DNA of 64,000 bases from Chaetomium olivaceum (GCA_039881045.1 JAYWVB010000064.1:85083-149082), one strand, 5' to 3'; positions 33,345 to 45,296 are shown, counted from the stretch's first letter. Translations and numbers: made by a program. The notes: generated from the letters alone by a model not told the origin.

Positions 33345-33879
33345 GGAGAAGGTGGTGTTGCGTTGTGGTGTTGAATAATTGTGGTGTTGAAGGGTGTATA
33401 GGCACCTAGTTCTGTGCGGTTGATTAGATGCTTGGATAAGGTACAGTAGGTACGTTAGATTTCCGCCTCCATCATATCTTGGATAATTAGGTACACTTGA
33501 AAATTGGGTATGTAGTAAATTCAGCATAATGCAAACGTCTCGAGACTCAAGTGGGTTTCATTGTGGAAAATACCAACAAAGTTGTTCGGTCAACGCGGTC
33601 AAAACGCACCGTATGTCCCTCAGCTGATAAAACAAGGCACTCCACTCCATGCGTGGTCCCCGCAGTGAGGCCTACCGCATTCCTAGTGGCCAGGCCCCGC
33701 CCAGGGCAAACGGCCGAGCTGTGTTTCTTCCATAATGGCCACTCCAATATCCGTACCTTGTTGCTTTTCAATTCCCTCCCTAGGACGTATTCAATTTGGA
33801 AGGGTTTGTGGATGTCCTCTCAACTCTCCCAATTCACGCAAACGAGATTCACTTCGATCGCAAGTCAAACGACGCAAAA
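33345..33879. other. Intergenic region before the RBR gene
   Basis: About 535 bases. No supported gene. Presumed promoter of the RBR-type ligase. Confidence 0.5.
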
Positions 33880-35352
33880 ATGGATTGCCTCGATGGTGTC
33901 GACGCGCAAACACTGAATTTGATCATTCAAATGCAGCTTGAGGATCTCCAAGAAATTGCACGCACACATGCGCCCAAGGGTAAAGGCCGCGTAGGGGACC
34001 ACGACACCCGCACCGACTTGATCGCCGCCATTGACGCCTATGGCGCCGACCTGACTGCCACGGCTCAGATTCTGGCCGACGAGGTCATGTGCAAGAGCAT
34101 CGCCAACGCTGTGGACACTGATGCCGATTTAATCAGCGCCGCCCTGGCGCAGGAGGACCAGCTGATCCAGGACAGGGAGTTAGCCTTTAACCTGAGCGGG
34201 CAGCCACGCCCGGCTGCTACCAGAGCCCAGCATGTCTCGCAGAAGTCGTTCATGTCGACCACCATTGACGAGGACATTATCGGGAAGCTCAGGTCCCTCA
34301 ACCTTTCGCCATCCCCGGGCCCCGCTCTCGACCGTTTGCACTCGGAGCAAACACCCCGCCGCCCGCCCCGAGTCCTCCTCTTGGGCTCAAAGCAGACGCT
34401 ATGTGCCAGGCTCCAAAACGGCAGTGTCCTCGAGGATAGAGAGAAGAGCCTGCGTCGCGTGCACCGACAACCACCCGGTCACCTCCCTCGCCAAAAGCCC
34501 CTCCTGCAATCACGAATACTGCCAAGACTGCCTCAGGTCACTCTTCACGTCCTCATTCACCGACGAAACCCTCTTTCCCCCCAAATGCTGCGGCAAACCC
34601 CTCCCCATCGACACCTGCAAAACCCTCCTCACAAACGCCATCGTCGGGCAGTACCAAGCCAAGAAGATCGAATTCGAAACCCCCAACCGCACCTACTGCC
34701 ACCGCAAGTCCTGCTCGGCATTTGTGCCGCCACAATTCGTCCGCGGCGGCATCGCCTATTGCCCGCAGCTGGGGTGCCGCGTCCAGACGTGCACCGTCTG
34801 CAAGGGTGCGGCCCATACTGGTAGTGACTGCCCCAAGGATCCTGCCACGCAGGAGATGCTCCGGGCGGCGGCCGAGAACTGGCAGCGCTGCTACTCGTGT
34901 GCGCGGTTCGTGGAGCTGGATACCGGGTGTAATCATATTAGTGGGTTGCCAACTATTGGGTTGTACTGTTACTGATGAACGATGCTGACAATGACTCCTT
35001 CTTCCCACTCCCAGCCTGCCGCTGCGGTGCCCAATTTTGCTACGTCTGCGGCGAGGTCTGGAAGCGCTGCGGGTGTGCGCAGTGGGACGAGGGGAACCTG
35101 TTCAACCGCGCCAACGTCGTCGTGGACCGAAACGCCGGCAGGCGACCGCTGCCCCAGATACTGCGGGCAGACCTGGTGCAAAGGGAGATGGCCAATTTGA
35201 TGGAGAACCATGAGTGCCAGCATGCCTCCTGGAGGTCGCGGGGCGGCAGCCACCAGTGTGAGGAGTGCTACCACACCATGCCGAACTTTATTTATGAGTG
35301 TCGGCAGTGTCAGATTCTGGCGTGCCGGCGCTGCCGCTTTAATCGGCTGTAA
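33880..35352 (+). CDS. RBR-type (RING-IBR-RING) E3 ubiquitin ligase, one frame shift
   Basis: ATG 33880 (MDCLDGVDAQTLN). The N-terminal half is helical and acidic. The RING1 region reads RRACVACTD, PSCNHEYCQDCL, KCCGKPLP. The IBR region reads TYCHRKSCSAF, YCPQLGCRVQTCTVCKG. The second RING-like part spans an intron (34941-35014): RCYSCARFVELDTGCNHIT then CRCGAQFCYVCGEVWKRCGCAQWDE, with the Cys used for thioester transfer expected in this block. The C-terminus adds further Cys pairs (HQCEECYHTMP, CRQCQILACRRC). The N-terminal frame and the RING frame differ and must be joined at about 34320-34370, within C-rich sequence, with no usable intron there. Role: ubiquitin transfer by a HECT/RING hybrid mechanism. 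Substrate unknown. Confidence 0.75.
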
Positions 35353-35781
35353 CCTCCCGTGGCCTATCAGCGGCAAACAGGTTGAATTTATTGTTGAGTC
35401 TGGCCTTGGGGATTAGGGGCCCCTTTTTGGTCGCCCACGGTCAACGGTCTGGCTCATGAAATACAAAAGTGTGTTTGTTGGTCGAGTTCGTTGGTTTAGA
35501 GTTGGGATTACAGGGAACAGAAGTCGCACGACTTTTCCCCCTGATTGTGCCACAGGATCGTGCTAAGCTAGCTGGCTATAGGTTGGGGCAACATCGTACT
35601 AGAGCACAATAGAGAAAAGGTAACAGGGCAGTCAGCCGTAAGATGGGATGAACGCACGTATTTAACCCTAACCCCACCCATCAGCGCGAAAATAAATTCC
35701 GTCACGTCAATGTAACCCCAATCTCAAAAAGTTAACCTTGAAATCAACAGGTTTGAAACGAGCAATACAACGATCACAACC
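35353..35781. other. Intergenic region
   Basis: About 430 bases between the RBR and NTM1-like genes. Nothing recognised. Presumably the terminator of one and promoter of the other. Confidence 0.5.
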
Positions 35782-36614
35782 ATGACTACTAACGATCCAC
35801 CAAACGAAAACGTCGACTCTCTCATCAACCGAGATGATGGGAGAAAATACTGGGAAGACACTGATGCTACAGTCGATGGTATGCTCGGGGGACATGCCCA
35901 CATCAGCCGAGTCGAAATCCGAGGCTCGCGCAACTTCCTAGCCAAGCTCCGCATCGGGTCCAAGCCCGGCCAACGGGTTGTTGCTACTGCACTTGAAGGA
36001 GGCGCTGGGTGAGTGTGGAAGGGTTACCATCCAATGGTCTAAGGTACCTAGGTAGTCAGAAACCTGACACTCCCTCACCAGCATCGGCCGAGTTACCGAG
36101 GGCCTGCTCCTCGACGGCATCGCCCAGAAGGTCGATATCATTGAACCTACCGCCAAGTTCACGGCCCAGCTGCAGGGCAAGCCGGGTGTAAGAACCATTT
36201 TCAACATGGGCCTCGAAGACTGGCAGCCCAGCGAGGGCGTCCAATACGATCTCATCTGGATACAGTGGTGCTCCATGTTCTTGACCAACAAGGAACTAGT
36301 CCAGTTTCTAGAGAGGTGTAAATCGGCACTGAACCCGGATGGTGGCGTGATAGTCTTCAAAGAGAATATCAGCACGGCGGAGCACGACATGTTTGATGAC
36401 GAAGACAGCAGCATTACAAGGTGCGTCTTTGGGCTTGTCGGTCTTTTGGTTGCAGAACTCTAACTGGTGTCACAGACACGACGACACCTTCCGGCGCTGT
36501 TTTACCGCAGCAGGCTTCAGGCTCGTCAAGACCGAGCTGCAAAAGGGGTTAAACACAGGGGTGAGACTCTTACCAGTCAGGATGTACGCGCTACGACCTG
36601 TGCAGTCGTCGTGA
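35782..36614 (+). CDS. NTM1: Alpha-N-terminal protein methyltransferase 1 (NTM1/Tae1 family)
   Basis: ATG 35782, introns 36009-36081 and 36421-36475, about 234 residues, the usual family size. The SAM-binding motif I is split by the first intron: EGGAG-IGRVTEGLLL, where relatives have DCGAGIGR. Then come KVDIIEPT, GLEDWQPS, YDLIWIQWC (peptide-binding signature), VQFLERCKSALNPDGGVIVFKEN and DDEDSSITRHDDTFRRCF. The enzyme methylates the free alpha-amino group of proteins beginning X-Pro-Lys after methionine removal, including ribosomal proteins in yeast. The change from Asp-Cys to Glu-Gly in motif I is noticeable but does not remove the glycine pattern. The next gene (YAR1) faces it and also serves ribosome biology. 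Confidence 0.9.
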
Positions 36615-36729
36615 TATGCGTAGGCATTTAGGCCTCCCGTATGTAGCCCAGAAGATCCAGTATATATACCAGCGGCAGTCACTGCCCATCCCGCCTCGCC
36701 TTTTTGTCATTCATCGTATCTCATTATCC

Positions 36730-37604
36730 TCATGCCTTACCCTCCTTCCCTTCCTCCCCCTCCTCAACCACTCCCTCCCCCGCCCTCATCACCACCACCT
36801 CATCCTCCTCCTCCCCATGCTCCACACTCACCCCCTCCACACCCGCCGCCAACCCCTCACCCCCCTTAGAATTCTCCCCCTCCAACGCTCCGCTCTTCTC
36901 CAAAAAGTAATCCACCACCTCAAACTTCTCCCCAAACCCGGCCAGGTCCAGCGGGACGTAGTTCTTGTCGTTGGCCAGCGCCACCGACGCCCCGGCCTCC
37001 ACCAGCGCTTTCACCACGGCCAGGTGCCCGCCTAGCGCCGCCCAGTGCAGGCCTGTGTTGCCGTAGGCGTTGGGGGCGTCGAGGTAGGCTTGTTTTTGAG
37101 GAGCGGGGAGGGAGGTGAGGTAGGTGAGGAGGTGGTGGACTGTTTCTGTCGTTTGGGGAAGGGGCGTCAGTTTGGTTTGGAGGTTTGAGTTTGAGTTTGG
37201 GTTGGGAGGGGGGGAGGGGGGGTGAAGGTTTGAGTTGGGAATCTTAGCGTTGGATGTTGAAGGGGCGGTAATAGCTGGATTGCGGTGGTGTGGTGGGGTT
37301 TGTGTGAGTTTTTTCCTTGGTGGTGAGGGGGGTTCATGGAATGAAGAGATAATGCGAGGACAGAAGAAACAAAAAGCAAAAAAAACACCAAAAAAGAAAA
37401 AGACTCACCGAGATGGCCATTCCCTGTTGCCATGTGCAGGCAAGTCGACTTGCCCTCGTCTTTTGTGCTTACGAGAATCTCGGCAGGCGACACCTTTTCC
37501 CGCTCACCCAGCGATGAGAGCAGAGTCGTCAGCTCCTCCTTGTCGCCTATCCGCGCAGCATACAAAAGGTCGTCGATTTCATCTTCGCTTAATTGAGGCG
37601 CCAT
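36730..37604 (-). CDS. YAR1: Ankyrin-repeat protein YAR1-like (chaperone of ribosomal protein S3)
   Basis: ATG 37604 (MAPQLSEDEIDDLLYAARIGD), a single intron of about 263 nt (37146-37408, GTGAGT...CGACAG), stop at 36730. Ankyrin repeats: STCLHMATGNGHLETVHHLL, NTGLHWAALGGHLAVVKAL, and NYVPLDLAGFGEKFEVVDYF. The C-terminal tail is acidic. This matches fungal Yar1, which binds newly made Rps3 and carries it to the nucleus for 40S assembly. The intron is long for this window and contains an A-rich tract (37367-37402). The C-terminal coding part is very G-rich (plus strand C/T-rich). Confidence 0.9.
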
Positions 37605-39237
37605 TTTGCCGTTACTGGCGTCCGTAGCCAGGACTAAAAGTGAAAATTTGAGTTTGAGGTGTGACTGACCAGTGAGTGAAACTGACTTCAACCACTCACT
37701 GCCTTTGAAATTTTTGGTGGTCGTTGTGGCCCAAACAGTGCCCATCGCACATAGTTGTGTGTTTGCGCACTGTGCCCCTGGCCACAAGTCCACAACGCTG
37801 AAGTGTCAGGGACTCTAGTATAGACTCAACCTTGACGGTGCTCAAGGTAAACTAGTACAAAGCTGCTAGTAAAGAAGCGCGCCTATCTTAATATTACACA
37901 ACCTGAGGCCGACAAATTGGCGACATCTCCCCACACACAGCGGGGCAAGGCCTTCCTCTGAATCCTCTCTCAAAGCCTACCTAGGCCAGGGCTTAACTCC
38001 AGTTGCTGTCGGAACTGAGGTTTATATCATCATTGGTCCCAGCTCGAGCTCCAATCACTCTGTCGAAACACTACCTACCTAGCCAATTAACCTTAGGTCC
38101 CTCGCCAAGTTGTTCATGACCCGGGAAAGCAAACGTACCCGGAGATGCATTCCCAATAATACAAATGACATGACGGGGAAGCAATCACACGCTGATTGAC
38201 AAGCTGCTAGATAGGGGCACCGATGCTGCCCAATGCACAAATTGGCCGACTTCGGGGCTGGCGCAGTGACCTTGTAAGTTGCGACCTCCGCCGTCGGCTC
38301 TGACGTTGCCAAGTGCGGCCAGGTTAATGTTTGGGCTTTTTGAATGCCATAGGGGACATTATCACAGTGTGCGGCCCCCGGAAGACCTGGTTGTGGTGGA
38401 GAAGATGGGAAAGAAAATGACACTGGCCCCCGTCTTTTGCCCTTGGGAGCGAGGGGCCAACGACAACAAAAATCGCCGATCAAGGGTTATGCGGCCTAGA
38501 TAGGCAGGTGTTGAAAGTCAAAGCCCTTCGCCGACCCAATTGCATTCAAAATTGCATTCATCCATAAGAACCGTGCCTACGGCGCGTCAAATCGGCATCA
38601 CTACCAAAACCCACTGCACCCAGTGTAGCATCCTGATAGGTATAACATATCTACTTAGTTCAGTGTTAACTCATCTGCGGCGTGAAGGCCAGGGGCGTGA
38701 TGAAAACGTCCTCAGCGGTATGAAAATTCATTGTCCCAAATAGGGCGACAGTCTCAATACGGGAGGTCTCTGTAAAGCTTTCGTTATACGAGCTGGCCAC
38801 ATTGGTCGACCCAAGACATCAAGACCAAAACCCAGCACAAGTTCAATGCAGCAAACAGAAAGCCTAAACATAAACATGTACTACTCAATGACAACATTGG
38901 TCAGCGAGTCAAATTAAATGTTGTCATTTGCATTCAAGCGGAACTTTCGCAACCTAGGTAGTCACGTCCGGACTCGGAGTCCCAGCAGTCCTTTGCTTCA
39001 AAGTAAGTCTTGTCAAGAGTCTTCGTTGATAACTGCCTTAGGTAAGAAGCGCATGTTTTGGTGTCTTTGAGACATTCCAGAACACAGCTCCGTGTATATA
39101 AAGGGGTCTTTTCCTCCCTCCAGCCCGGTGTCTATCCTCATCAGCACCAGCACCAGCATTTTCATCTTCTATCCTCACTTCCTTTCCAACCCATCAAGCA
39201 TCACCCGCTTTTCAATCAACGGCCCAAATCATCCATC
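37605..39237. other. Gene-free stretch of about 1.6 kb
   Basis: Several short frames but none with a domain, signal peptide or splice structure. The 3' end holds the promoter of the small secreted protein (TATA box listed separately). Confidence 0.55.
39095..39102 (+). promoter_or_regulatory. TATA box of the small secreted protein gene
   Basis: TATATAAA, about 143 bases before ATG 39238, followed by a CT-rich leader with CACCAGCACCAGCACC repeats. A strong, well-placed TATA box suggests an inducible gene. Confidence 0.6.
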
Positions 39238-39731
39238 ATGCATACCAAGCAGATCCTCGCTCTCTTCTCCTTTTTCAGTTCCATGGCGCTAGCAGCCCCT
39301 GCCGGTGAGGTTGAGGACCTGTCAGCCCGCGACGCCGGCGATCTCGCGAAGCGCTCCGCCACCTTCAACATGTACGGTGGTGACGGGTGCACCGACCAGG
39401 TGCATGGTTTCTTCCACCCCGACGGCGCCGGCTATCGCTGCTACCCTGTCCCCGCTGGCAAGCGTTCCATTCACCTTGTTGGAAGGTATGTTTCACACGT
39501 CCACACTCACACCTATGCCTCTGCCCACGCCCATTCCAAACCCATACTCCCGTTTTTTCCTCTTTCTTAATAATAGAACACACACGGAAAGCTAATGTGT
39601 GTCTCGTTCAAATTCTCAGCTGCAACGTGTACACTTGGAGCGGCACAAACTGCCGTGGCGGGTCTGCTCTCGTTACCCAAGGCGATGGCTGCAGGACCAT
39701 CCTCTACGGTTCCGTGTCGGTTGACTGCTGA
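39238..39731 (+). CDS. Small cysteine-rich secreted protein with Kex2-type propeptide
   Basis: ATG 39238 (MHTKQILALFSFF) begins a signal peptide ending ALAAPAG. An acidic propeptide (EVEDLSARDAGDLAKR) ends in the dibasic KR, a Kex2 cleavage site. The mature part is about 75 residues with six cysteines: DGCTDQ, YRCYPV, SCNVY, TNCRGG, DGCRTI, and VDC at the very end. One intron, 39486-39619, splits it in the codon before SCNVY. Six cysteines would give three disulfides. Such proteins in fungi are effectors, antimicrobial peptides or self-signals. I do not recognise a named family. The strong TATA box suggests regulated, possibly high expression. Confidence 0.8.
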
Positions 39732-40577
39732 ACCATGCGGGAACGCAGTGTTGAGAAAGGGATGAAGATGAAGGGGGTGGAACAAAACCCCAAGCCTCGG
39801 GCTTGGTATTTTTCTTTGCGATGAATTTCCGATCTGACACTCGCTTTGTCTCCTCTTCTACACCCACCGCCCAGGGTCCTAAGTTGGTGATATGGTATTA
39901 GACAAAGTGTGTTAAAGTTAAAGCGGCAGACTACCCAGCTTCAATCCAAAATAACGTAAGTTACTCTGTCAACATACCCCTTGCTAAGTGAAGAAATAAG
40001 CGTGCTCTGGCTTCCCGATCCCCACACCACCGTTACCTAAAGCGTACCAACCCCAACTTGCCTTACTATATAGGAAAACCTCACATTCGCGGACCAGCTG
40101 GATAACCCATACCGAAGATCAAAGGGAAAAAAAACATTAGTAGCTGAGATTGCGAACACTTACGAGACAAGGCATCATAGCATTCACTTACACATAGAGT
40201 TTTTACACCTACCTAAACCCAATTCAATAACTTCACTTCGCCTGCCTTCGATCATCCTCCATGTCAGTTCCCTTGAGGCTACGGCACCATACTCTCGTCT
40301 ATGGGTCCAGATCACCCGGTTCACGGAATGTCATGGATTCTAATGCCAATGCCCGGGTCATCAAAGCAGCAGAGCCTTCGATTAATACGTAGGTAGTTTT
40401 GCTCTCTCATTTTCTTTTATGGGGGAAAAAGAAAAAAAGAGGGAATACTTTTCTTGTTCCTAAACTGGTTGGTGCGAAAACACATCCTTCCTATTCTCCG
40501 GCGTTACTAGTATTGTTCATCAATAAAAATACAAGACAATGACAGCTCTAATGTGTACACATCTAAACAACGAAACG
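39732..40577. other. Gene-free stretch
   Basis: About 850 bases with no supported frame. AT-rich patches at 40130-40160 and 40400-40450. Terminator regions of the secreted protein gene and of the convergent NRPS-like gene. Confidence 0.5.
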
Positions 40578-40845
40578 TCATGGGCAGGCGGGCACGCAAC
40601 TTGGAGCAATGTGACCGATCAGCCACTTGACTTCCTCCACCACAGACTCCATCAGTTTCTCGCAGTCCACCGGCAGGACATCGACCTCTTCGTCGCCGGC
40701 GTGCTCATGGGCGGCCATCTGACCGGGCAGCATCTCAGGGGCCATGTAATGGCCCTCTCGCAGGCGCATCCTCTGCTCAAGGACTTCGGGCGAGGCGGCC
40801 TGGAGATCAACAAACAAGACGCGGGCACGGACATGGCCGGTGCGC

Positions 40846-40876
<31 letters not shown>

Positions 40877-43800
40877 CAATCTCGCCGCGGAGCAGGTCCC
40901 GGTGCGCGCGCCGCAGCGCCGAGCAGCTCAGCACGACGGCCGGATAGTGCATGTCGGTCACCGTCTCGGCCGCGTGCCGCGCCACGCGCTGCAGCCACGC
41001 CACGCGGTCCGAGTCCGTGAGTGCCGTGCGCGACGCCATGCGCGAGATGGCGTCCCGCCCGTGCAGCGAGTCGCCCTCGATGAAGGGCGCGTCCAGCCAC
41101 GCCGCCACCCTCCTCCCGACCGTCGACTTCCCGCTGCCGCAGGGCCCCGCTATGACCACGACCCCGTCCGCGTTTGGTTGCTGCCGGCTGTTGTGGGTTT
41201 GGTGTCAGTGTTGGGGTGGTGGTGGTGGTGATGGTGGCGCCGTTGTTGGCCCACGCGCTCGCTTGGAAGAACTTCACAAATTTGACGACGAGATCTGGGC
41301 TCAGGATCGGCGCGTCGGCTAGCGCCGGCGAGAGGCTGTACGCCACGTCCGTGGCGAAGACCTTGGATGGAGTGAACTCGTCGCGGTCGTACTTGGCCGC
41401 GAAGAAGTCGACCAGCTTGATCGGCGGATTCGCTTCCGGGTCTGGGTTCGAAGCCCGCAGGCGGCGCACCCACTGCTTGGGCTCTACCTCGTCGAATTCG
41501 AGCCCCGCCGCCTTCAGCGCGGGTAGGAGATCCTCTGTCCAGTGGAAGGAGCCCCGGTTGGTCACGTTTGCCACAATGCTGCCGGCGTCTGAGAGCGCGA
41601 TCTCGGCTATGGCCTGGCCGGCCGTGTCGACGGGCAACCAGGAAAGGGTTTCCTGGAGCCTTGGCAGCGCGCCGACGGTGATAGCGCTCTGGATCATAAG
41701 CGGGATAGCTTCGGTGTGGTTCCAGACGCCGTGCTTCGTGTCGGCCATAATCTGGCCAACACGTAGAACTCGCGTCCGGATACCTGCCTGCTGCGCCGCC
41801 CGCGCACACAGATGTTCTGCTACGGACTTAGACTGCGCGTAGCCTATGCCTTGGGCCCACTCCAGTTTGGGAATTGTCTCAGGTACTGCTGGTAGAGGGC
41901 ATCGCGCTGTAGCGCTGACCGAGGAGCAGAAGTTGAATGTGGCGTTCTGGCCCGCCCGCGTTAGGGCGATAAGGTTTAGGACACCGGTGAGGTTGGTCTG
42001 CTTGAAGCTGGAGAGATTCATGTTGAAGTTGACAGACCAGGCGCAATGGATCACGGTACGGAGCTGCTCCGTCACAGTTTGGTAGGTATCGGTATCCAGC
42101 CCGAGTGTCTGGTTTGATAAGTCGCTTCGTAAGGCTACGATCCGCCGCGCCGAGGCTGCCGGGATAGTGTGGAAGAGCCGTCGCCGCAGCAAAGATTCCT
42201 TCAATCTCCGGGACGCCTCTTTATTGCTTGCTGCTCGCACTAGGCAGTAGACCGTGCTGATGGACGGATCCTTCAACAGACATGAGACGACGTGTGCGCC
42301 GAGTGAGCCGGTCGCACCCGTCACGACCTGGGATGGCAATGATGGTTAGGCCTCTGTCCCGATACCAATTTTGTAGTAAGTCGAGGGGGAAAGAGTATTC
42401 AAGCAGCACATACCACGGATGATTGTTTGAGCCCCTGCGGAAACTCGCCCAGCTTATCAATGAGCTCGCGCATCTCATCTTCGACTGTTACCCGGCTCTT
42501 GGTTTCCTGGCCGCCAACCAAGCTCAACACATGTGAGCAGAGCTTCTCGATCGACGGAAAGTCAAAGACAACGTTCTGCCCAAGGTTCTTGCCGCCTAAT
42601 TTGACGGACCGCAAGATTTGGCCCCGTAGCTGGAGCGCCTGGAGCGAATCGAGCCCCAGGAAAAAGAAGTCGGCGTCATCGCCGCCGTCCAACTCCTTCC
42701 CTGTGACCTGGCCCAGCGCTTCCCTAAGGAACTTTCGGAGCTCGAGCTCCGACATGGCTCTTAGCTCGCCACTACCCTTGTCGGAGGCGTCGTACGCGGC
42801 CTCGATCTCGGCAGCATAAGTCTTGTAGAAGGCCTGGCGGATGACGCTGCCTTTGTCGGTACGCGGGCAGGCGCAGTCGACGGGGAGCACGCGGACCATC
42901 TCCTTGGAAATGTGCGCGTAGCCCTCGGCGGACGCCTGGGCCCGCTGCACGACCGGCCACAGTAGCTCGCGTACCCCGTCGGCCGTCATATGTGCCAGAC
43001 TAGCCGCCGGGACGATGAGGATTCCCAGGTAGGGCCCCCGCACCGAAGACGACGGCCTCGGCCACGCTCTGGTCGGACCGCACGTTGCCCTCGAGCTGGA
43101 CGGGATTAAACTTTTCTCCATTGACAAGAACAATCGTGTCGTCGCTGCGGGCGATGTATTTCCACGCTTTGGGAATCATCGGGTGCGGCTCGAAGAGATC
43201 CTTGGTGCGATACGAGCCGTCAGGTTGGTTGGATGCGATCTTCGCCGGCCACCCGTCTTTAACGGCGCATTCGAACAGATTCGGCCCTCGCGGAATCCAT
43301 TCCAGATACGGTGCCAGCTTCTCGCTTTCACGCACGTAGTTCCACGCTTTGTCGTTCGCAGGGCGGAACGATGTCATCAGTTGGCCAACCTCGGTTCTAC
43401 GCATCTTGTGTCAGGGGGGTATAAAATCGTCTTCATGTCTCGGGGCGGTGGCTTCGGGGACGTTTTGGGGAAACTCACGCTCCGTAGTGACCGACGAGGT
43501 TGACGCCGCATTCAACCAGTCTGTTGCCTAGCTCGTCGGGGCATGCGGAGCCGCCGTACATGACTATTTTGAGCGAGCGCAGGGTCTCGATGCCCTCGTC
43601 TGACTCGGCAAGGAGCTTCAGAGCGTAGGGAACGCCGTAAAATATTTCAAAGTTGTGCCTCGTCATGATGGACACGAGGTAATCGTGCGTGAGCGGCAGC
43701 GAGGCATTGTACAGATGGATCGGCTTGCCCGAGTAGATAGCCCGGAAGAGGTTGCAGATTCCATGATTGTGGTATAGCGGTAGCGTAATGAAAGCCTTCA

Positions 43801-44597
43801 TCTCCATGCTGACCCCATAGTTGGCGATTGCTGCCTTATGCGTCTGATAGATAGGCTTGGGAAGGCCAGTGGAACCTGGAGCGTAAGGGTACAGCTTAGC
43901 ACAGACACTAGGAGCGATGGGTGCTGGGCTTTGGGGGGCAACATACCACTCGAGTGGATGACATACACAGAGTTGTTGGTTTCTGTGGGTAGATCCAGGG
44001 CCTGATCCAGCCTTGTGTCGGCGTGTACCTCGACGGGAATTCGTACGCAGATCTAGGCGCAATGTCGTTGACCATCAGCCCGTTGAGACTTTGTTGTGTC
44101 GCCATTGCTACGTCCGCGAATGCAGGGGTGGCGAGCAAGACCTTGGCGCCGGTGGTGGTGATTAGCGATTTGATGGCGGCGGGAGAGATTCTCGTCGACA
44201 AGAACAACACGGTGTGGCCGAGCTTGATGAGCGCCAGCATGGTGACGATATAATCCAAGTTTGATGGCCCAAGAAGGGCAACGACGGTTGGCACCTCGGC
44301 CGATGATGTTCGTGTTGGAATGATCCGCTTGTAGCCCATAGCAACTCGGTACGCAAACACATCCAACTGCTGCATTGTGTAGTCGACATAGTCGATCCCC
44401 GAGGATGGATACGAAACAACGACCCGATCTGGATGAGAAACCGCCCGCCTGCGAAAGAGTTCGCCCACGGTGTGAATAGTGCTGTCATCTTCGACCTCCC
44501 GTCTTGGCGCTAAGGTGACCGTCCGAGAGGCTGCGGGAACGTCTAGGCCGGCGTCATTCGCCAGACCTAGAGGGAGAACGGTTGCCACGGGAGCCAT
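40578..44597 (-). CDS. NRPS-like adenylation-thiolation-reductase enzyme with C-terminal gluconokinase-like domain
   Basis: From ATG 44597 with introns at 43876-43946, 43397-43478, 42328-42413 and 41188-41254, about 1,237 residues. Adenylation domain: VYVIHSSGSTGLPKP, YGGSACPDELG, HYGATEVGQL, SYRTKDLFEP, NGEKFNPVQLEG. Carrier domain: FFFLGLDSLQALQL with the phosphopantetheine serine. Reductase: VVTGATGSLGAHVV (NADPH fold) and GYAQSKSVAEHL (Tyr/Lys pair). The last intron joins this to a gluconokinase-like kinase: VVVIAGPCGSGKSTVG (P-loop), FIEGDSLHGRDAI, VVLSCSALRRAHRDLLRG, YMAPEMLPGQMAAHE. Frame breaks lie at a C5 run (43035-43039) and near 44040. Expected activity: ATP-dependent activation of a carboxylic acid and NADPH release as aldehyde or alcohol. 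The kinase role is unknown. Divergent to the aldo-keto reductase. Confidence 0.85.
40846..40876. repeat. (CAG)n trinucleotide repeat encoding polyalanine
   Basis: About ten CAG/GCA units inside the kinase-like domain coding region. On the minus strand they encode roughly ten alanines between EID and RTGHVRARV. Repeat number is likely to vary between isolates. Confidence 0.8.
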
Positions 44598-45296
44598 GGT
44601 TAAGTGGTGGGCGGGAGCTGTTCACAAAAAAAGGTATGATGATGCCGATATCTATTGGTTAAGTGCCATAATTCGAAAAGGAATAGGCGACGCTTGAAGT
44701 ATAAGTTGTCTAAGTGATTGCTAGTCTTTCAAGCCGTACCGGGCTCGGCTCATAATACCCGCCGTTCCTCTGGAGCCACTCACTACAGGGTGGTCCAGCT
44801 GGGGTGGAGATCCTCTACGTTATTGGCTGGACCAGGTGTACCTGCGCGGATTAGCATATGGCGGATTCTTTTCCGGAGCCGCTGTCACGTCAGCGACAGC
44901 GCGAATCGTGGCAAGTTTTGGCCTTCTCCACTCATCGGCTAGCGGGACGGATTATTCATTTCCGTGACAGCAAGGAATTGGAACTTGGAAGTAGACCTAC
45001 GGCTCAGGCTTGGTAGGTACCTAGTGTAGGGTGTAGGCGGCCCCCGTGCTCTCGTGTGCTTTGGTGTTCCGGGCCAAGCCCGGAGCCGCCGGCCGCGACC
45101 GGCAACTGATGAAGCATGTGGAGAACTTCGCTTGCAGATCTCCGTCCTCCCCTCCCAGTGGCCAACGCCGTTGACCATAAAACCCCTCTATAGGAGACTC
45201 CGCATCTTCCCAGAACAAACGATTAGCCGACACACCTTGCTCCTGTTTTCTTTTTTCCTCTCGCCATTGCACTTCCCAGCCTTTCTCACCTACAAC
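44598..45296. promoter_or_regulatory. Bidirectional promoter of NRPS-like and aldo-keto reductase genes
   Basis: About 700 bases between two divergent starts (ATG 44597 minus, ATG 45297 plus). It contains CGGATTAGCATATGG at 44846-44860, directly followed by a CGGATTCTTTTCCG palindrome at 44861-44874. The same elements recur in the other divergent promoter of the cluster, which suggests shared control by the Zn2Cys6 regulator. Confidence 0.65.
44861..44874. promoter_or_regulatory. Candidate Zn2Cys6 regulator site CGGATTCTTTTCCG
   Basis: CGG and CCG half-sites in inverted orientation with eight bases between them, the arrangement bound by dimers of fungal binuclear-cluster regulators. It differs by a single base from the site at 49289-49302. 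Confidence 0.55.

Noticed and set aside
32278..33405. Long open frames on both strands inside the FAD monooxygenase
   Set aside because: High GC content produces shadow frames; the plus-strand frame carries all FAD motifs.
41174..41842. Plus-strand open frame opposite the reductase domain
   Set aside because: Shadow of the conserved reductase coding sequence, which has correct motifs and introns on the minus strand.
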